From NCBI RefSeq assembly GCF_047948215.1, contig NC_134465.1, forward strand, positions 46,097,946 through 46,161,945: DNA of 64,000 nt. The letters are read 5' to 3'. The DNA is from Lycorma delicatula. Its lineage: Eukaryota; Arthropoda; Insecta; Hemiptera; Fulgoridae. The notes beneath the pieces are model-generated. The model ran no database searches, was not told the DNA's origin, and worked only from the letters and a program-made list of their open reading frames with translations. Positions 10,071 to 21,551 of this stretch are shown piece after piece (within the stretch, counting starts at the first letter, position 1; each line of letters opens with the position of its first letter). The position numbers were made by a program, and so were the translations under genes.

Positions 10071-11673
10071 AATATATTGAAGAGTTATACGGAGGAAATG
10101 AATTAGAAAATGGTGTTATAGAGGAAGAAGAGGAAGTTGAGGAGGATGAAATGGGAGAAACAATACTGAGATCTGAATTTAAGAGAGCATTAAAAGATTT
10201 AAATGGCAGAAAGGCTCCTGGAATAGACGGAATACCTGTAGAATTACTGCGCAGTGCAGGTGAGGAAGCGATTGATAGATTATACAAACTGGTGTGTAAT
10301 ATTTATGAAAATGGGGAATTTCCATCAGACTTCAAAAAAAGTGTTATAGTCATTATACCAAAGAAAGCAGGGGCAGATAAATGTGAAGAATACAGAACAA
10401 TTAGTTTAACTAGCCATGCATCAAAAATCTTAACTAGAATTTTATACAGAAGAATTGAGAGGAGAGTGGAAGAAGTGTTAGGAGAAGACCAATTTGGTTT
10501 CAGGAAAAGTATAGGGACAAGGGAAGCAATTTTAGGCCTCAGATTAATAGTAGAAGGAAGATTAAAGAAAAACAAACCAACATACTTGGCGTTTATAGAC
10601 CTAGAAAAGGCTTTCGATAACGTAGACTGGAATAAAATGTTCAGCATTTAAAAAAAATTAGGGTTCAAATACAGAGATAGAAGAACAATTGCTAACATGT
10701 ACAGGAACCAAACAGCAACAATAACAATTGAAGAACATAAGAAAGAAGCCCTAATAAGAAAGGGAGTCCGACAAGAATGTTCCCTATCTCCGTTAGTTTT
10801 TAATCTTTACATGGAACTAGCAGTTAATGATGTTAAAGAACAATTTAGATTCGGAGTAACAGTACAAGGTGAAAAGATAAAGATGCTACGATTTGCTGAT
10901 GATATAGTAATTCTAGACGAGAGTAAAAAGGATTTAGAAGAAACAATGAACGGCATAGATGAAGTCCTACGCAAGAACTATCGCATGAAAATAAACAAGA
11001 ACAAAACAAAAGTAATGAAATGTAGTAGAAATAACAAAGATGGACCGCTGAATGTGAAAATAGGAGGAGAAAAGATTATGGAGGTAGAAGAATTTTGTTA
11101 TTTGGGAAGTAAAATTACTAAAGATGGACGAAGCAGGAGCGATATAAAATGCCGAATATCACAAGCTAAACGAGCCTTCAGTAAGAAATATAATTTGTTT
11201 ACATCAAAAATTAATTTAAATGTCAGGAAAAGATTTTTGAAGTGTATGTTTGGAGTGTCGCTTTATATGGAAGTGAAACTTGGACAATCGGAGTATCTGA
11301 GAAGAAAAGATTAGAAGCTTTTGAAATGTGGTGCTATAGGAGAATGTTAAAAATCAGATGGGTGGAAATCAGTGACAAATGAAGAGGTATTGCGGCAAAT
11401 AGATGAAGAAAGAAGCATTTGAAAAAATATAGTTAAAAGAAGAGACAGACTTATATGCCACATACTAAGGCATCCTGGAATAGTCGCTTTAATATTGGAA
11501 GGACAGGTAGAAGGGAAAAATTGTGTAGGCAGGCCACGTTTGGAGTATGTAAAACAAATTGTTGGGGATGTAGGATGTAGAGGGTATACTGAAATGAAAC
11601 GACTAGCACTAGATAGGGAATCTTGGAGAGCTGCATCAAACCAGTCAAATGACTGAAGACAAAAAAAAAAAAA
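10071..11673 (+). mobile_element. LINE copy 2, 5'-truncated, with RT domain
   Basis: Bounded by a 9-bp target-site duplication TACAATTGG (10062-10070 and 11674-11682) and ending in an A-tail after TGACTGAAGAC. It is the longest copy of this LINE family here. The 5' end is cut inside the reverse transcriptase, as expected from incomplete target-primed reverse transcription. Confidence 0.92.
10073..11656 (+). pseudogene. LINE reverse transcriptase and C-terminal region
   Basis: The RT palm begins at 'GRKAPGIDGIPVELLR' and continues through 'EYRTISLTSHASKILTRIL', 'EDQFGFRKSIGTREA', 'YLAFIDLEKAFDNVDW', a 'RKGVRQECSLSPLVFNLY' segment and the catalytic 'MLRFADDIVILDES' box with both aspartates present. 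A TTA-to-TAA change after FSI gives one in-frame stop; the frame is otherwise the same on both sides of it. A one-base deletion near 11241 shifts the frame, and a further TGG-to-TGA stop follows. Compared with the sister copy at 32537, RQG is RQE here. Endonuclease is absent. Confidence 0.9.
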
Positions 11674-11747
11674 TACAATTGGTCAAGGGATTGAGGAGAT
11701 ACGATCACCATGTTTCCCGTATCTAAGAAGTTAACAACATTAAGAAG

Positions 11748-12870
11748 ATTGTCACACGGGTAAAGCTTCGTTCCGGGAAAGTCCTACAACTGTGAATTGT
11801 TTCTGATACAAGTGTTACTCACACTATTGGTTAACTGGCATTTCTCCCGCCACCAACCCATTCGGTCGCCCTAGAGCATAGACCAAATGTCAGTGCCAAG
11901 ATATGGCTACTGTGCCTCTAAAACAGTTTAGCGACCTCGTTACCTAAAAGCTCCTAGTGAGCTACCTATCAACGTGAGCGGATTAAGCAGGGTGCTATTC
12001 ACCATCCGCTTATGTGTCCCAACCGCTCAGTTGTCAAACTAAATCTAGATCGGGGACTTACCCACACTATTTAAAATATTTATGATTTTATTTAAATATC
12101 CTATTCTTTCGTATATTTTATTCAATAATTCTAACTAAAGCGCGCGCGCATACCGTATAGACGCGGGTGTTGCTAGCAGCGACGGTTAGCATTAACTAAA
12201 CTAATGAAATTTCACAATTTACAGAAAACAAATTTCGCTTAAACAGTCGATAGACCGGAGTAGCCGCGAGGCTTAACGTATCAAATACCGAGTCGACCGG
12301 ACGATCGAGTTCGAAACTCTAGAGCGAGTTACTTTTTTACATTTTAAATATTATTAATTCATTTAATTATACCGCTCATCTGTGACGTCACAACATAGCA
12401 GAATACTACAACAGCATTTTTTTTGAAAAAGGCTGCGATTTTTCAAAAAAAAATAGTTTATTTGCTAATATAGTTATTTTTTAATCGTTAACAAATGTGC
12501 TTAAGAAAAATATGACCTTAATTAGACGAAATTTAGAGATACTGAGGGTGACTTTGCTCTAAAGCCTCACCCCCTTGACTTTTTAAGTTGAAAATTTAAT
12601 GGCATCAATGCCCCATATATAGAAATAATGTGACCAAGTTTAGTTAAAATCGGTCCAGTTGTTTGTGAGATATAAGGTGATTTAGAGGTCAACACCGAAC
12701 GCACACATTTACATACGAACATTAATATTCGTAAAATTTCCGTCTGGAATTTTTGGTTTCTTAGATGTTAAAACGTAAAGATACGGTGAAAATCGTATAT
12801 GGACCGATTATAATACTTTCCCTTGTAAAGCTATGTTATAGCGTTATCTAGACAGGAAATTAAAACTTAC
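11748..12870 (-). repeat. Repeat family E, copy 3 (split by element G)
   Basis: The reverse complement matches the other family E copies from the hairpin-like opening near 12860 through 'CGGTGTTGACCTCTAAATC', the GATTTTAACTAAACTTGG block, 'GTTGTGACGTCACAG', the AGTCGACCGGACG patch and the GCGCGCGCTTTAGTTAG patch to the CAGAAACAATTC end. It is interrupted at 11825/12058 by a short element. Confidence 0.8.
11826..12057. mobile_element. Short interspersed element G, copy 1
   Basis: 232 bp inserted in family E, bounded by an 11-bp direct repeat TTACTCACACT / TTACCCACACT (11815-11825 and 12058-12068). A second copy is at 46946. Shared blocks include 'CCATTCGGTCGCCCTA', 'ACAGTTTAGC' and 'AACGTGAGCGGA'. 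No tRNA or 5S promoter boxes and no A-tail are obvious, so the class is unknown. Orientation is undetermined. Confidence 0.7.
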
Positions 12871-14384
12871 TCGCATTATTTTTTTAAATACTTTAATATA
12901 TCTTAGGAAACTTATAATTATTTGATTCTTGTTGTGTGCCATACGACCCTAATTAAAAGGTTGTGAGCCAAAAACTTTTTTCGTTCATGGTAAAAATTCC
13001 AATATTTATTGGGCGAACTGGGTCATATATTTTTAAAAAATTATATAATCTTATTTTGTAAAAAGAAATCAGTTAGTTTTCGGGGGGGGGGGGGGTTAGT
13101 CCATACTTAGAACTAATTAAATACCTCGAATTATTGAACAATTCGAAAGAAATTATTTCTCGTACAATTTTGAAATTTCGCACAGTGAATTGGGCTCGAT
13201 AATAGTTAGTCACAAAAAAGTTAAAATTTTGTCCAGTTAATAACCAATATGTATTGAAATTAACTCTCGTAAAATATTTGAAACATCAAAGGGGAAGTGA
13301 ATAATTTATATAAAGAGCAGTTCTCTTTTTTCCCGAGGGCAAAGCCTTCGGTACACTAATGCGTTAACATACAACACTAATTATAAACTCATGTAGCATA
13401 ATTTAGTATAAAATAATTTTAATAGGATTTTATTTTTTTGATTGATTGTAATAACGATTAGAAATTACATCATAAATAAATTGGTCACAGAAATTCAATA
13501 ATTTCCTGAAATAAAGTTTAATTTTTAAATATTAAAAAGATTGTTTTAATTTTTTTAATTTGGTAAAAAAACTAAATTAAAAATAAATTCAAATAATGGT
13601 ATTAAGTTATATATTAAATTTAAGCTATACTAAATTGTTAAATTTATAAAACATTGAAAACCATTTACATAATGTAAAAATCTGAAAAAAAAACACATTA
13701 CGTTTTTTAATCTATAATCAGTACTTATAAAGAAAGATTACCGAATGATCAGTACTAACATGAAATCTAAAAGTATTTAAGGTAACGCCAAGATTCAAAC
13801 ATCGTGCCACAGATACGACACAGTAAATATTAAATTCGATAAAGAAGTAAACATCACGATATCAAAACTTCCAAAATCATTTTCTACTGCTGGAGGAATA
13901 CTCGCTTAAGGGAACGATCTTTAAAGTATTAAATCGTGACGTAAATAGTCTATTTTTAGCACCTCTGGTTAAATTTGCATCAATAAAAGAAGAAAAAATG
14001 ACTCTGAATAAATAGTAATGTTTATTTTCTTAAATAAAAATCTGGAATTAAAATAAAACAAAAAAAAATAAACCAACATAAAAAAAAACTGAAATCATAT
14101 AACATTTCTAAAATCAAAAAATCTGAAGAATAAAAACCACAAAAAAAAGGAAACCCATGAAGGATATAAAATCGTAACACATAAGGAAACTGCTTGACTA
14201 AATCCTTCATGTACATATAACGAATACCCTGATTACAAAAAAGACAATGAATAAAAAACCCAGAGCATAAAAAGAAACTTAAAAAAAAAGTTTCTTTAAA
14301 TGTGTCTTCTTTTTTAGTTAAATTCTTTTTTATTTTCCAAATAATTTTTTTTTTTTAATTTTGCTTTAACTATTATTTATTTAT
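12871..14384. other. Unassigned AT-rich DNA with a poly-G run
   Basis: No gene supported. It contains an uninterrupted G-run at about 13081-13094, unusual in such AT-rich DNA, and a small hairpin-like patch near 13330 (CCGAGGGCAAAGCCTTCGG). Open frames such as the one at 14022-14216 are low-complexity and unconvincing. Confidence 0.5.
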
Positions 14385-14394
14385 TTAACTCATC

Positions 14395-14600
14395 GTCATA
14401 AATCAGCTGATTTCGAAGTCAAAGGTCTCAGGTTTAAATCCTAATAAATACTTATTTTTATTCGGATTTTAAAAAACTAGATCGTGGATATCGGTGTTCT
14501 TTGATCGTTGGGTTTAAATTAACCACACGTCTCAGGAGTAGTCGACCTGAGATTGTTCAAGAATACAAATTTACCGGTACAGTTACATTACACTGGTAAG
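14395..14600 (+). mobile_element. SINE family B, copy 2 (5' part lost)
   Basis: Matches the body of the other family B copies: ATCAGCTGATTTCGAAGTC, CTAGATCGTGGATATCGGTG, GTCGACCTGAGA. The tRNA-like head with the A box is missing. Confidence 0.8.
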
Positions 14601-14692
14601 TCGCTAATGATTTTAATTGTTGATGCGCCTATAAATTAAACTATTAAAAAAAAAAAAAAATTATTTATTAGTTTTTGTTTAATAATAATATA

Positions 14693-15640
14693 CAGTAGAA
14701 GTCCGATAATCCGGCACGTTCGGGACCGGCTCGGTGCCGGACTACCGAAAATTCCGGTCTATCGGGCGGTAATTATAAGAACAATTAGGTTAATAATTAA
14801 ACTACAAATACAGTACTGTATGCAAATACATACAACAAAGTTTATTTTACATTTCATATAATGTATGTACACGTATTGTAAAACATATTTCACTTAGATT
14901 TAAAAAAGTCACGAATGTCTTTTTGTTTTCTTGACTTTTGGCGTTTAGTATAAAATTTACTTCTAATGATATGGAAATCAATAATTTCTGAAGCACTGTA
15001 GCTAGTACTAGCCTCAGCAAAAGAGATAAAATTATTTAGTGATTCTGCAGCTTCTGCCCAGCTGATTTTTTCCTTTTCTTCCGTTTCGGCATCTGAGTCA
15101 GTTTTACTACAATGTTGATAATGTCCTCATCGGTTAGATCTTGTTCGCTCATTCTCGTCGATTTCTAGCCGTTTGATGATTTCTAGTTTCTGATTGAGAG
15201 TCAGTGTTATGTGTTTTCGTTTCTCTCCATTTGAACTCGAAAGCTTAGGTTTTGTAAACATGGTCACTGTACAGTTAGAACGAAAATCACTTTTTTTATA
15301 AACAGTTTCAAAAGTTACGTTTACTGCGATGTGAAAGGACACAAAACAACAACGCACAAAAAAATGGCGAAGACGCTTCGTGATTGATTAACGGAGCTGC
15401 ACTGCACCTGAATTTGTTGTGACAGCTGAGACTAGCCGGGCGCTAATTGTTTCCGAACAATACCGAGCGCTTCCGGATGATCCCGAACTACTCCGAAAAC
15501 GTCCGAATAGCTCTAGAGCGTTTTTATTTGCTTTAAAGACACACTTTTGGAGAAAACAAAAATTTTTACAATTTTCCGGAGCGATGCCGGACTATCGGGC
15601 ATTCCGGACTGTTGGATGCCGGACTAATGGACTTCTACTG
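14693..15640 (-). mobile_element. Tigger/pogo-like transposon, deletion derivative
   Basis: About 950 bp flanked by TA (14691-14692 and 15641-15642), with 24-bp inverted termini starting CAGTAGAAGTCC and ending CCGGCA, 21 of 24 positions matching. The termini and TA target match Tigger/pogo elements. Inside are only the ends of a transposase gene; the DDE catalytic core has been deleted. The left-arm region is rich in CCGGA/TCCGG repeats. Confidence 0.85.
14890..15261 (-). pseudogene. Tigger transposase remnant (DNA-binding N-end and C-tail)
   Basis: From ATG 15261 the frame reads MFTKPKLSSSNGEKRKHI then LTLNQKLEIIKRLE, the CENP-B/Psq-type HTH that opens Tigger transposases. It stops near 15127. 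A shifted frame then gives an acidic segment (DSDAETEEKEKISWAEAAE), a 'NFISFAEAST' segment, and the tail 'KQKDIRDFFKSK' ending at 14890, resembling the extreme C-terminus of Tigger proteins. About 300 residues with the catalytic domain are missing between the two parts. Confidence 0.75.
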
Positions 15641-15720
15641 TAATACAAAATAAATAAATTTTTATCTCAAATAAATATTTGATTTGAGTGTAATCTTCAG
15701 CTCTTCATAGTATTGCCAAT

Positions 15721-15915
15721 CTAACATTCAAATGTATTTAACGCGTTTCGGAATAATTAATGTGTTTCAAAACAAATATTAGAACTGAGTCTTCTTGAAT
15801 TGAGATCGACGAATAAATAGCGATGTTATTCGACGATCCCAACTCAGGAAGAATCTTTGGTAATAGCAGCTTTGAGAATGGAAGTACTCCGAAACGCGTC
15901 AACTATGAATGTTAA
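15721..15915. repeat. Imperfect inverted repeat
   Basis: The outer arms share AACATTCA...ACGCGTTTCGGA (15723-15752 against 15889-15914). Inner arms around 15786-15857 pair TTCGACGATC/GATCGACGAA and AACTCAGGAAG/CTTCTTGAATT-like segments. It may be a small foldback element; no target duplication was identified. Confidence 0.55.
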
Positions 15916-16085
15916 AGTGAAAATACTAGGAAGTGTAGAAAATAATATTAAAATCAATTATGATAATTCTACCGGAAATATAAAATATTGTGAAAATATA
16001 CAAATATATAAAAAGTTAAATTTCAAAATTATTTGATTAAAATTACCGACCTAGATATCTAAATTTTCAAGATTTGTTTAATATA

Positions 16086-17401
16086 CGAGGGTTATTTTTT
16101 TTTCAAGGTCCGATCGGTCACGAAATTAAAACCACAGTGAAAATAAAAAAAAATTTATTTGTAACAAGTACTAACACAGTTACGCTATTTCTCTACATAG
16201 TCGCCACTTCGATTTAGACATTTGTCGTAGCGTGGTACCAACTTTCCAATACCCTCGTCATAGAACGGAGCCGCCTGTGTTTTCAGCCATGTTTCCACGC
16301 TGGTCTGCAGCTCGACGTCTGTGCCAAAATGTTGTCCTCCTAGCCAGCGTTTCATGCGAGCAAAGAGGTGAAGATCGGATGGAGCCAAGTCCGGGCTGCA
16401 TGATGGTATCAAACAGTTCCCAACGATAACGCTGCAGGAGCTTCTTTGTTACAGCTGCAGTGTGCGACCGAGCATTGTCATGGAGAAAGACAATGCCTGA
16501 TGACAACATTCCTCTCCGCTTATTTTGAATTGCCCTTCGTAGACGTTGAAGAGTCACGCAGTATGAGGCTGCAGTGATGGTCGTGCCACGTTCCATGAAT
16601 TCCACCAAGAGAACTGCATTCCGGTCCCAAAACACAGTAGCCATACACATTCTGTTGGAGAAGGTTCGCTTGAACTTCTTTGGTTTACTGGGAGAATGAG
16701 AATGCATCCACTGTTTCAATTGTTCTTTTGTTTCTTCAGTTTCGAAATGGACCCCTATCTCGTCCAGTGACAATTTTGTTCAAAAAATCTTCTCCTTCAT
16801 TGTGGTAGCGCTGGAGAAACGTTAGAGAGGCGTCCATTCTCATTGTTTTGTGATGGTCGGACAGCATCTTGGGAACCCATCTCGCACACAGTTTGCGGTA
16901 CTGAAGTCTCTCACTCGCAACGGTGTAGAGAGCTGACCTTGAAATTTCAGGAAACGAATCGCTCAATACAGAAATTGTGAACCGACGATTTTCTCGAATT
17001 GCCACATCCACTCGCTTTTCGAGATCATCGGTTGACACTCGCTTCCTTCCCTGACCGCCTGCATCATGAACATCTGTACGTCCTGCTTTAAAGTTCCTGC
17101 ACCATTGTCGCACTTTGCTGTCACTCATTGAAGTTTTACCCTACACATTACTTATTCTTCGATGAATTTCAGCTGCATTACACCCCTCAGCCTGAAGAAA
17201 TCAAATTACCGCACTCACTTCACATTGGCGGGAGATGCTATTGTTGTAGACATGTTTACGTACTAGCTGCGTGTTCAGAACTAAACGAAGTGATTGAAGG
17301 CCATACTAGAGACGCTGCGCAATACATATTCGCAAAGGTTCGTCCGATTTTTGCGCGGGTTTTTATTTCGCGACCGATCGGACCTTGAAAAACAACCCTC
17401 G
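16086..17401 (-). mobile_element. Mariner element, DD34D type
   Basis: Inverted termini CGAGGGTTATTTTTTTTTCA / CGAGGGTTGTTTTTCAAGG continue into GTCCGATCGGTC on both sides. The left flank is TA; the right flank is TT, probably a mutated TA. Length (1,316 bp) is that of a full mariner. The coding strand is the minus strand. Confidence 0.92.
16185..17253 (-). pseudogene. Mariner transposase (DD34D), inactivated
   Basis: The start is at ATG 17253 (MSTTIASPAN), then after a one-base shift CEVSAVI, a stop, and FLQAEGCNAAEIHRRI, the classic mariner first HTH; another stop follows, then MSDSKVRQWCRNFKAGRTD. A shift occurs near the first catalytic Asp (VTGDE region, ~16765). The core continues with HSHSPSKPKKFKRTFSNRM and HDNARSHTAA (second Asp), then a further frameshift before SPDLAPSDLHLF (third Asp). 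Corrected for the shift, spacing agrees with DD34D. The end is GDYVEK and a TAG near 16185. At least three frameshifts and two stops are present. Confidence 0.9.
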
Positions 17402-17546
17402 TTCAAATCTATGAGGCTAGTACTAAAAATAACCTATTAAGAAGTTGTAATAAATGAAAATTAATATGAACTTGATAGGAATAGTCAAAGCAGAAGCATG
17501 TTATTGTTTTCTTCTGAACTGCACGTAGCGAAATCCCATTATTGTC

Positions 17547-17819
17547 TTGGGGTTTTTTTTATCGTCGAGAGAAGGAATTTGCCGATTGCGAATAGGGCAC
17601 ATTAGGCTCATTCATGGATATCTCTTGACTCAAATAGATGCACCAGTTTGTGCTGGCTGCTACTACCGACTAACTGTACCCCACATCCTTGTAAATTGTA
17701 TCTGTTATGCGGCACTGCATCGGAAGTTTAAACTACAGGCTAACATGCAAACTATTCTAGGGGGTAATGAAATGATGTTATCTCATGTTTTACGATTTCT
17801 TGTAGGGCGGTCCGTTTAA
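17547..17819 (+). pseudogene. I/jockey-type LINE C-terminal fragment
   Basis: 90 codons with 'CRLRIGHIRLIHGYLL', a CAGC pair, and 'LTVPHILVNC', the pattern found after the RNase H domain at the C-terminus of I/jockey-type retrotransposons (usually LRIGHTRLTH...CPLTVEHILVDC). It ends at TAA in a short 3' region. Upstream coding sequence is missing and there is no clear A-tail, so it is a decayed fragment abutting the mariner at 17401. Confidence 0.75.
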
Positions 17820-18722
17820 TTGAATTACCGTAGTGTGTTTCAGTTATTTATGCTATCTGCCGTAAAGCAGATGGTAATTTTATTATTTTAATTGAGATAC
17901 ATACTTCTTTCTTTTAAGATGGATTTTTTACGTTGTTGGATTTTATTTTTAATTGTCCATTTTTAAATAAATATATTTAATTAAAATCAATATATAGTGT
18001 CCGGGTGAAGATAACGCGAAACCGTTTTTCGCCCAGAAAAAATTAAAATTTCCCTTTTCTTTATTAATTTATTACATAAATACTAATTCTATTGTTAATA
18101 TTGATGATGATTACTTTCAGATTAAAATGAGCAATTAATTTTATTTTTAAATTTTTACTTTATGTAAACGGTTTCTCAAGATATATACGTTGACTCCACC
18201 TATCATTCCTTGTAGACTAATAGATGTCCTTTCCACCAAACAACCTTAGACCTAGGGATATAAAGGTCATCTAACCAAGAAGACAACAGAAGTAAAAGCA
18301 AAAAATAAAAAAATATAAGTTTTATAAATTATACCCCATGAACTGAGAAACGTTTAAAAGTTTATTTCCCTTTAAAGGTTATTAAAGGTATTAAAGTTTA
18401 AAGGGAAATTATTCCCTTTAAAGTTTAAAGGCCACTTGCACGGTTTCACGGAACCTTGCGAATGGTGCTGTAATTTACACGACACTTTGCTAGTCAAGAT
18501 AAAAAGAAGAAATAAACAACTGCAAACTGCCGGATGTATGCCAAGAAACACCGGAAATAATAATCAAGTGCATCACCAACGGTGTTCACCACTGCCAAGA
18601 AATACCACAATCGTATGAAATAAAACTTGCACACAGGATAATATTAAACATATCAATTTTTTTCATCAAAGTGATATAATCAAGTTTTGAGACATTCAAA
18701 ATTAGTGAGGCCTTTAAGTACG

Positions 18723-18723
<1 letters not shown>

Positions 18724-18753
<30 letters not shown>
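18724..18753. repeat. (AT)n microsatellite
   Basis: About 15 TA/AT dinucleotides in uninterrupted array. Confidence 0.9.
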
Positions 18754-18755
<2 letters not shown>

Positions 18756-19413
18756 AATCTTCCTACAACACAACAATTTGTTTTTCTATAAAAGACCACC
18801 CGAAATGAAGCCCCTAGGGGCTCCCATGAAGGATATAACAAACATTTTAAACAAAAAGTGTAGCATTTTGACGAATCCTTATAAAGAACATTGAAAATCT
18901 AAACTTTTTATGTAAAAAAAAATCCAGCTAAGTTAATCCTAACCATTATAAAACTCATTTAATATTTTTAAAAGCTATTTTCAAAAGGAGTTTACACTAA
19001 TTCTTAAGTAACTGCTCGATAGTGAAACACCAAACCAAACAACAAAATAAAATTTAACAAATTCTTTTACTTCAAAAGGATCTATTTTTCGACATAAGAT
19101 CAAACGTGGGGCGTACTATTGGCCAATTTTCAAATTAGTTACGAAATTTTGGTCTACTACCATTTTGGTTAGGATTGTCATATCCAAAAGCTTTATAAGT
19201 CAACATTTTTTTTTTTTTGTTTTTAACACCATTTTAAATAAATTATATGTTACCCCCTACTATTTTCATTTTAATTATTAACTGAAATAAAATCTAAGTT
19301 TTTAGTTAACCCGCATGGTGCTTATGGGTTCTAATGTTCTAATACGAAAAATAGATCTTTTTGAGGTAGGAACATTTGTTAAACTTCATTCTTCTATGTT
19401 TAAGAATTGAAAA

Positions 19414-19454
19414 GTTATTTAACAAAATGTGTGAAACACACTTTGTTAAATAAC
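19414..19454. repeat. Near-perfect 41-bp hairpin
   Basis: GTTATTTAACAAAATGTGTG is followed by a short loop and its complement CACACTTTGTTAAATAAC, with one mismatch. No U-tract or gene context suggests a terminator; it is more likely a chance or repeat-derived palindrome. Confidence 0.7.
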
Positions 19455-19608
19455 AAAGCTTGCTATATGCAGTGTCCCGGGAGATGTTCACTAAACAAAA
19501 CGAACAAATTCAAGACATAAAGATAAAAAAAAAGTTTTTTATATAATTTTATATATTTTACCCTGTTTCGTCTTCCCTTTCGACCACAACTTTTCTTTTA
19601 TTTTATTT

Positions 19609-20110
19609 TTACTTCCTTGTACGAAGTATAGGAAGTATTGTGATCGCGGGTTTTCATATTTCAACGGAAATATCCATTTTGAATATCCCTGAATAGTTTT
19701 TGGGGTGACATCTGTACGTACGTATGTATCTTACAAAAACGATTAGTCGTAGGGTATTAAAATTTTGAATTTAAAGCTGTTGTAACATATAGTTGTGCAC
19801 CTCCCCTTTTGATTGTAATCGACTGAACCATAAAAGTATTTTTCTTAACTGCACTAATAATCCTTCATTGAGAGCTTTTCGACGATATATCATAAGTGGT
19901 ACTTATTTTCATCGGTTACAGAGTTATAGCGGAATTAAATTGCAATTAATGAAATATTTGGATCTTATAAGGGGAAGATAAATCGGCTCGAATCAAATTT
20001 CATCTCCTTTTTTAACTTTTTTTTTTAATATAAATATATTCATTTATTAATAATTATTAACCTCTGATTGTAAAAAAAAATTATTAAAAATTATCAGAAA
20101 TTATTAATGA
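19609..20110 (+). repeat. Repeat family A, copy 3 (3' truncated)
   Basis: Starts TTACTTCCTTGTACGAAG, contains GTATTGTGATCGCG and AATCGGCTCGAATC (degenerate B-box-like patch), and fades out after the AT-rich stretch before the 3' GTACAAGGAAGTCA end. Confidence 0.8.
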
Positions 20111-20206
20111 TTTAATTTTCTAAGCACTTGGCATCGTTGGTATAATACAGTTGTATAGTTCCAGTTACCAACAATTTTCAAATATATTTCCAAGTACTTT
20201 CGACGT

Positions 20207-20437
20207 TGCTTTGAATGAAGTGTACTCTTGTACAGTCTCAATTCGACCATTCCTGAATTGTATGGTTAATTGAAACCCAACCACGAAAGAACACCGGTAT
20301 CCACGATCTACTATTCAAATCCGTGTAAAAGTAACTATCTTTAGTAGGACTTGAACGCTGGAACTGTCAACTTCCAAATCAGTTGATTTGGGAAGACGCA
20401 TTCACCACTAGACCAATCCGGTGGGTTCTTCCTTCTC
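20207..20437 (-). mobile_element. SINE family B, copy 3
   Basis: On the minus strand the head reads ACCCACCGGATTGGTCTAGTG with the B-box-like GTTCAAGTCC, then the shared GGATACCGGTGTTCTTTCG body. The 3' end is shorter than in copy 1. No target-site duplication was identified. Confidence 0.85.
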
Positions 20438-20504
20438 CTTCTGTCCATTTTCTTGTTATTTTTACATAAAAATTTATATCTCAAGTACGGATACATGAAT
20501 CACA

Positions 20505-20730
20505 TTAATATTTGGTAAGCGTCTTGGTAATAAAATTTTAAATTTATAAAAAAATCAGGACTTAATTACCTTCGCAAATTACAAAATGGCGGCCATGTTT
20601 ATTTTTCAATCCGTTATATTTCCATAAATATTAGTTTTATCAAAATTTATATTAATTACTAAAATATTAAGCCTTTCATTTTGAACAAAATGACATTTTA
20701 CTTTTTGAAATTGGATGTCGTGTGAGCAGA
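20505..20730 (-). repeat. Diverged repeat P, copy 1
   Basis: The reverse complement resembles 46255-46420: TCATTTTGTTCAAAATGAAA, a TTTTATC(G/A)AA block and GGCC(T/G)CCATTTTG occur in the same order and spacing. Divergence is high and the ends are not defined. Confidence 0.5.
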
Positions 20731-21513
20731 GAATTGATGTTGTAATTTAGTGTCATAATTATTAGGTCTATTATTGGGAGAAAATTATTACTTAATTTAT
20801 TACTAATTTACAATACTAGAATTAATTAGTATTAATATTTAATCGAATTGAACGTAACGTGGAGAACATGAAAACAGACACAAAATTGAGATATACATTT
20901 TTATATAAAAATAACAAAATGGCGGACAAGGTGAGAACGAAGGAGAAATTGCAATTTTTCTTAAGGATATTTCTTGTTTAATTTTACAAGTAGACTCTGA
21001 GAAAGAATAGCCAGCCCATCATTTTAGAAACACTTTTTCTTCCAAAATTTTCATAGAAACTTAATTTTCGTGTAAAAAAAAAACAAATAATTTTAAATTT
21101 CAACATGTATTTTAGATCTTAAGAAAAGTGTACGTTGGTAAATAAAACATTTAATAATAAAAAAAAAAAACTCTGATTGAAATAGAAGCAGCGACTGCAT
21201 TATTTTATAATCAGTACAAAGATCAGTTAGCTATGATAAGAGTAGAAAATGGAAAAAAAAGAAGAAAGGAATAAACTGCAATAAGAAAAAGAGTAAGATA
21301 AGAATGTATATTCACCTCTCATCCCACCATTTATTTTCAACTTGAACATTATAGAAAAAGCAGTAAAGAAATCGAAAAAGGTATGAAACGATTCACACAA
21401 TTCAACGAGAAAGAAATATATATTAAAGATTCATTAATGACGTAGCTAAAAATAGCAACATGAAATTAAATTGATTTAGAACATTCATAAAACGAATGGT
21501 ATGTATTTCTGTG

Positions 21514-21551
<38 letters not shown>

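Larger units (their letters stand above)
17830..19608. other. Unassigned AT-rich DNA
   Basis: No gene supported. It contains a palindromic AAAGGGAAATTATTCCCTTT patch near 18397-18421, an (AT)n tract at 18724-18753 and a 41-bp hairpin at 19414-19454. The 60-codon open frame at 18436 has no resemblance I can name. Confidence 0.5.

Noticed and set aside
13081..13094. Poly-G run as a G-quadruplex regulatory site
   Set aside because: A single G-run without neighbouring G-tracts; could also be a sequencing or assembly weak spot.
19414..19454. Hairpin as a transcription terminator or microRNA precursor
   Set aside because: Too short for a pre-miRNA, bacterial-type terminators are not relevant here, and no gene is adjacent.
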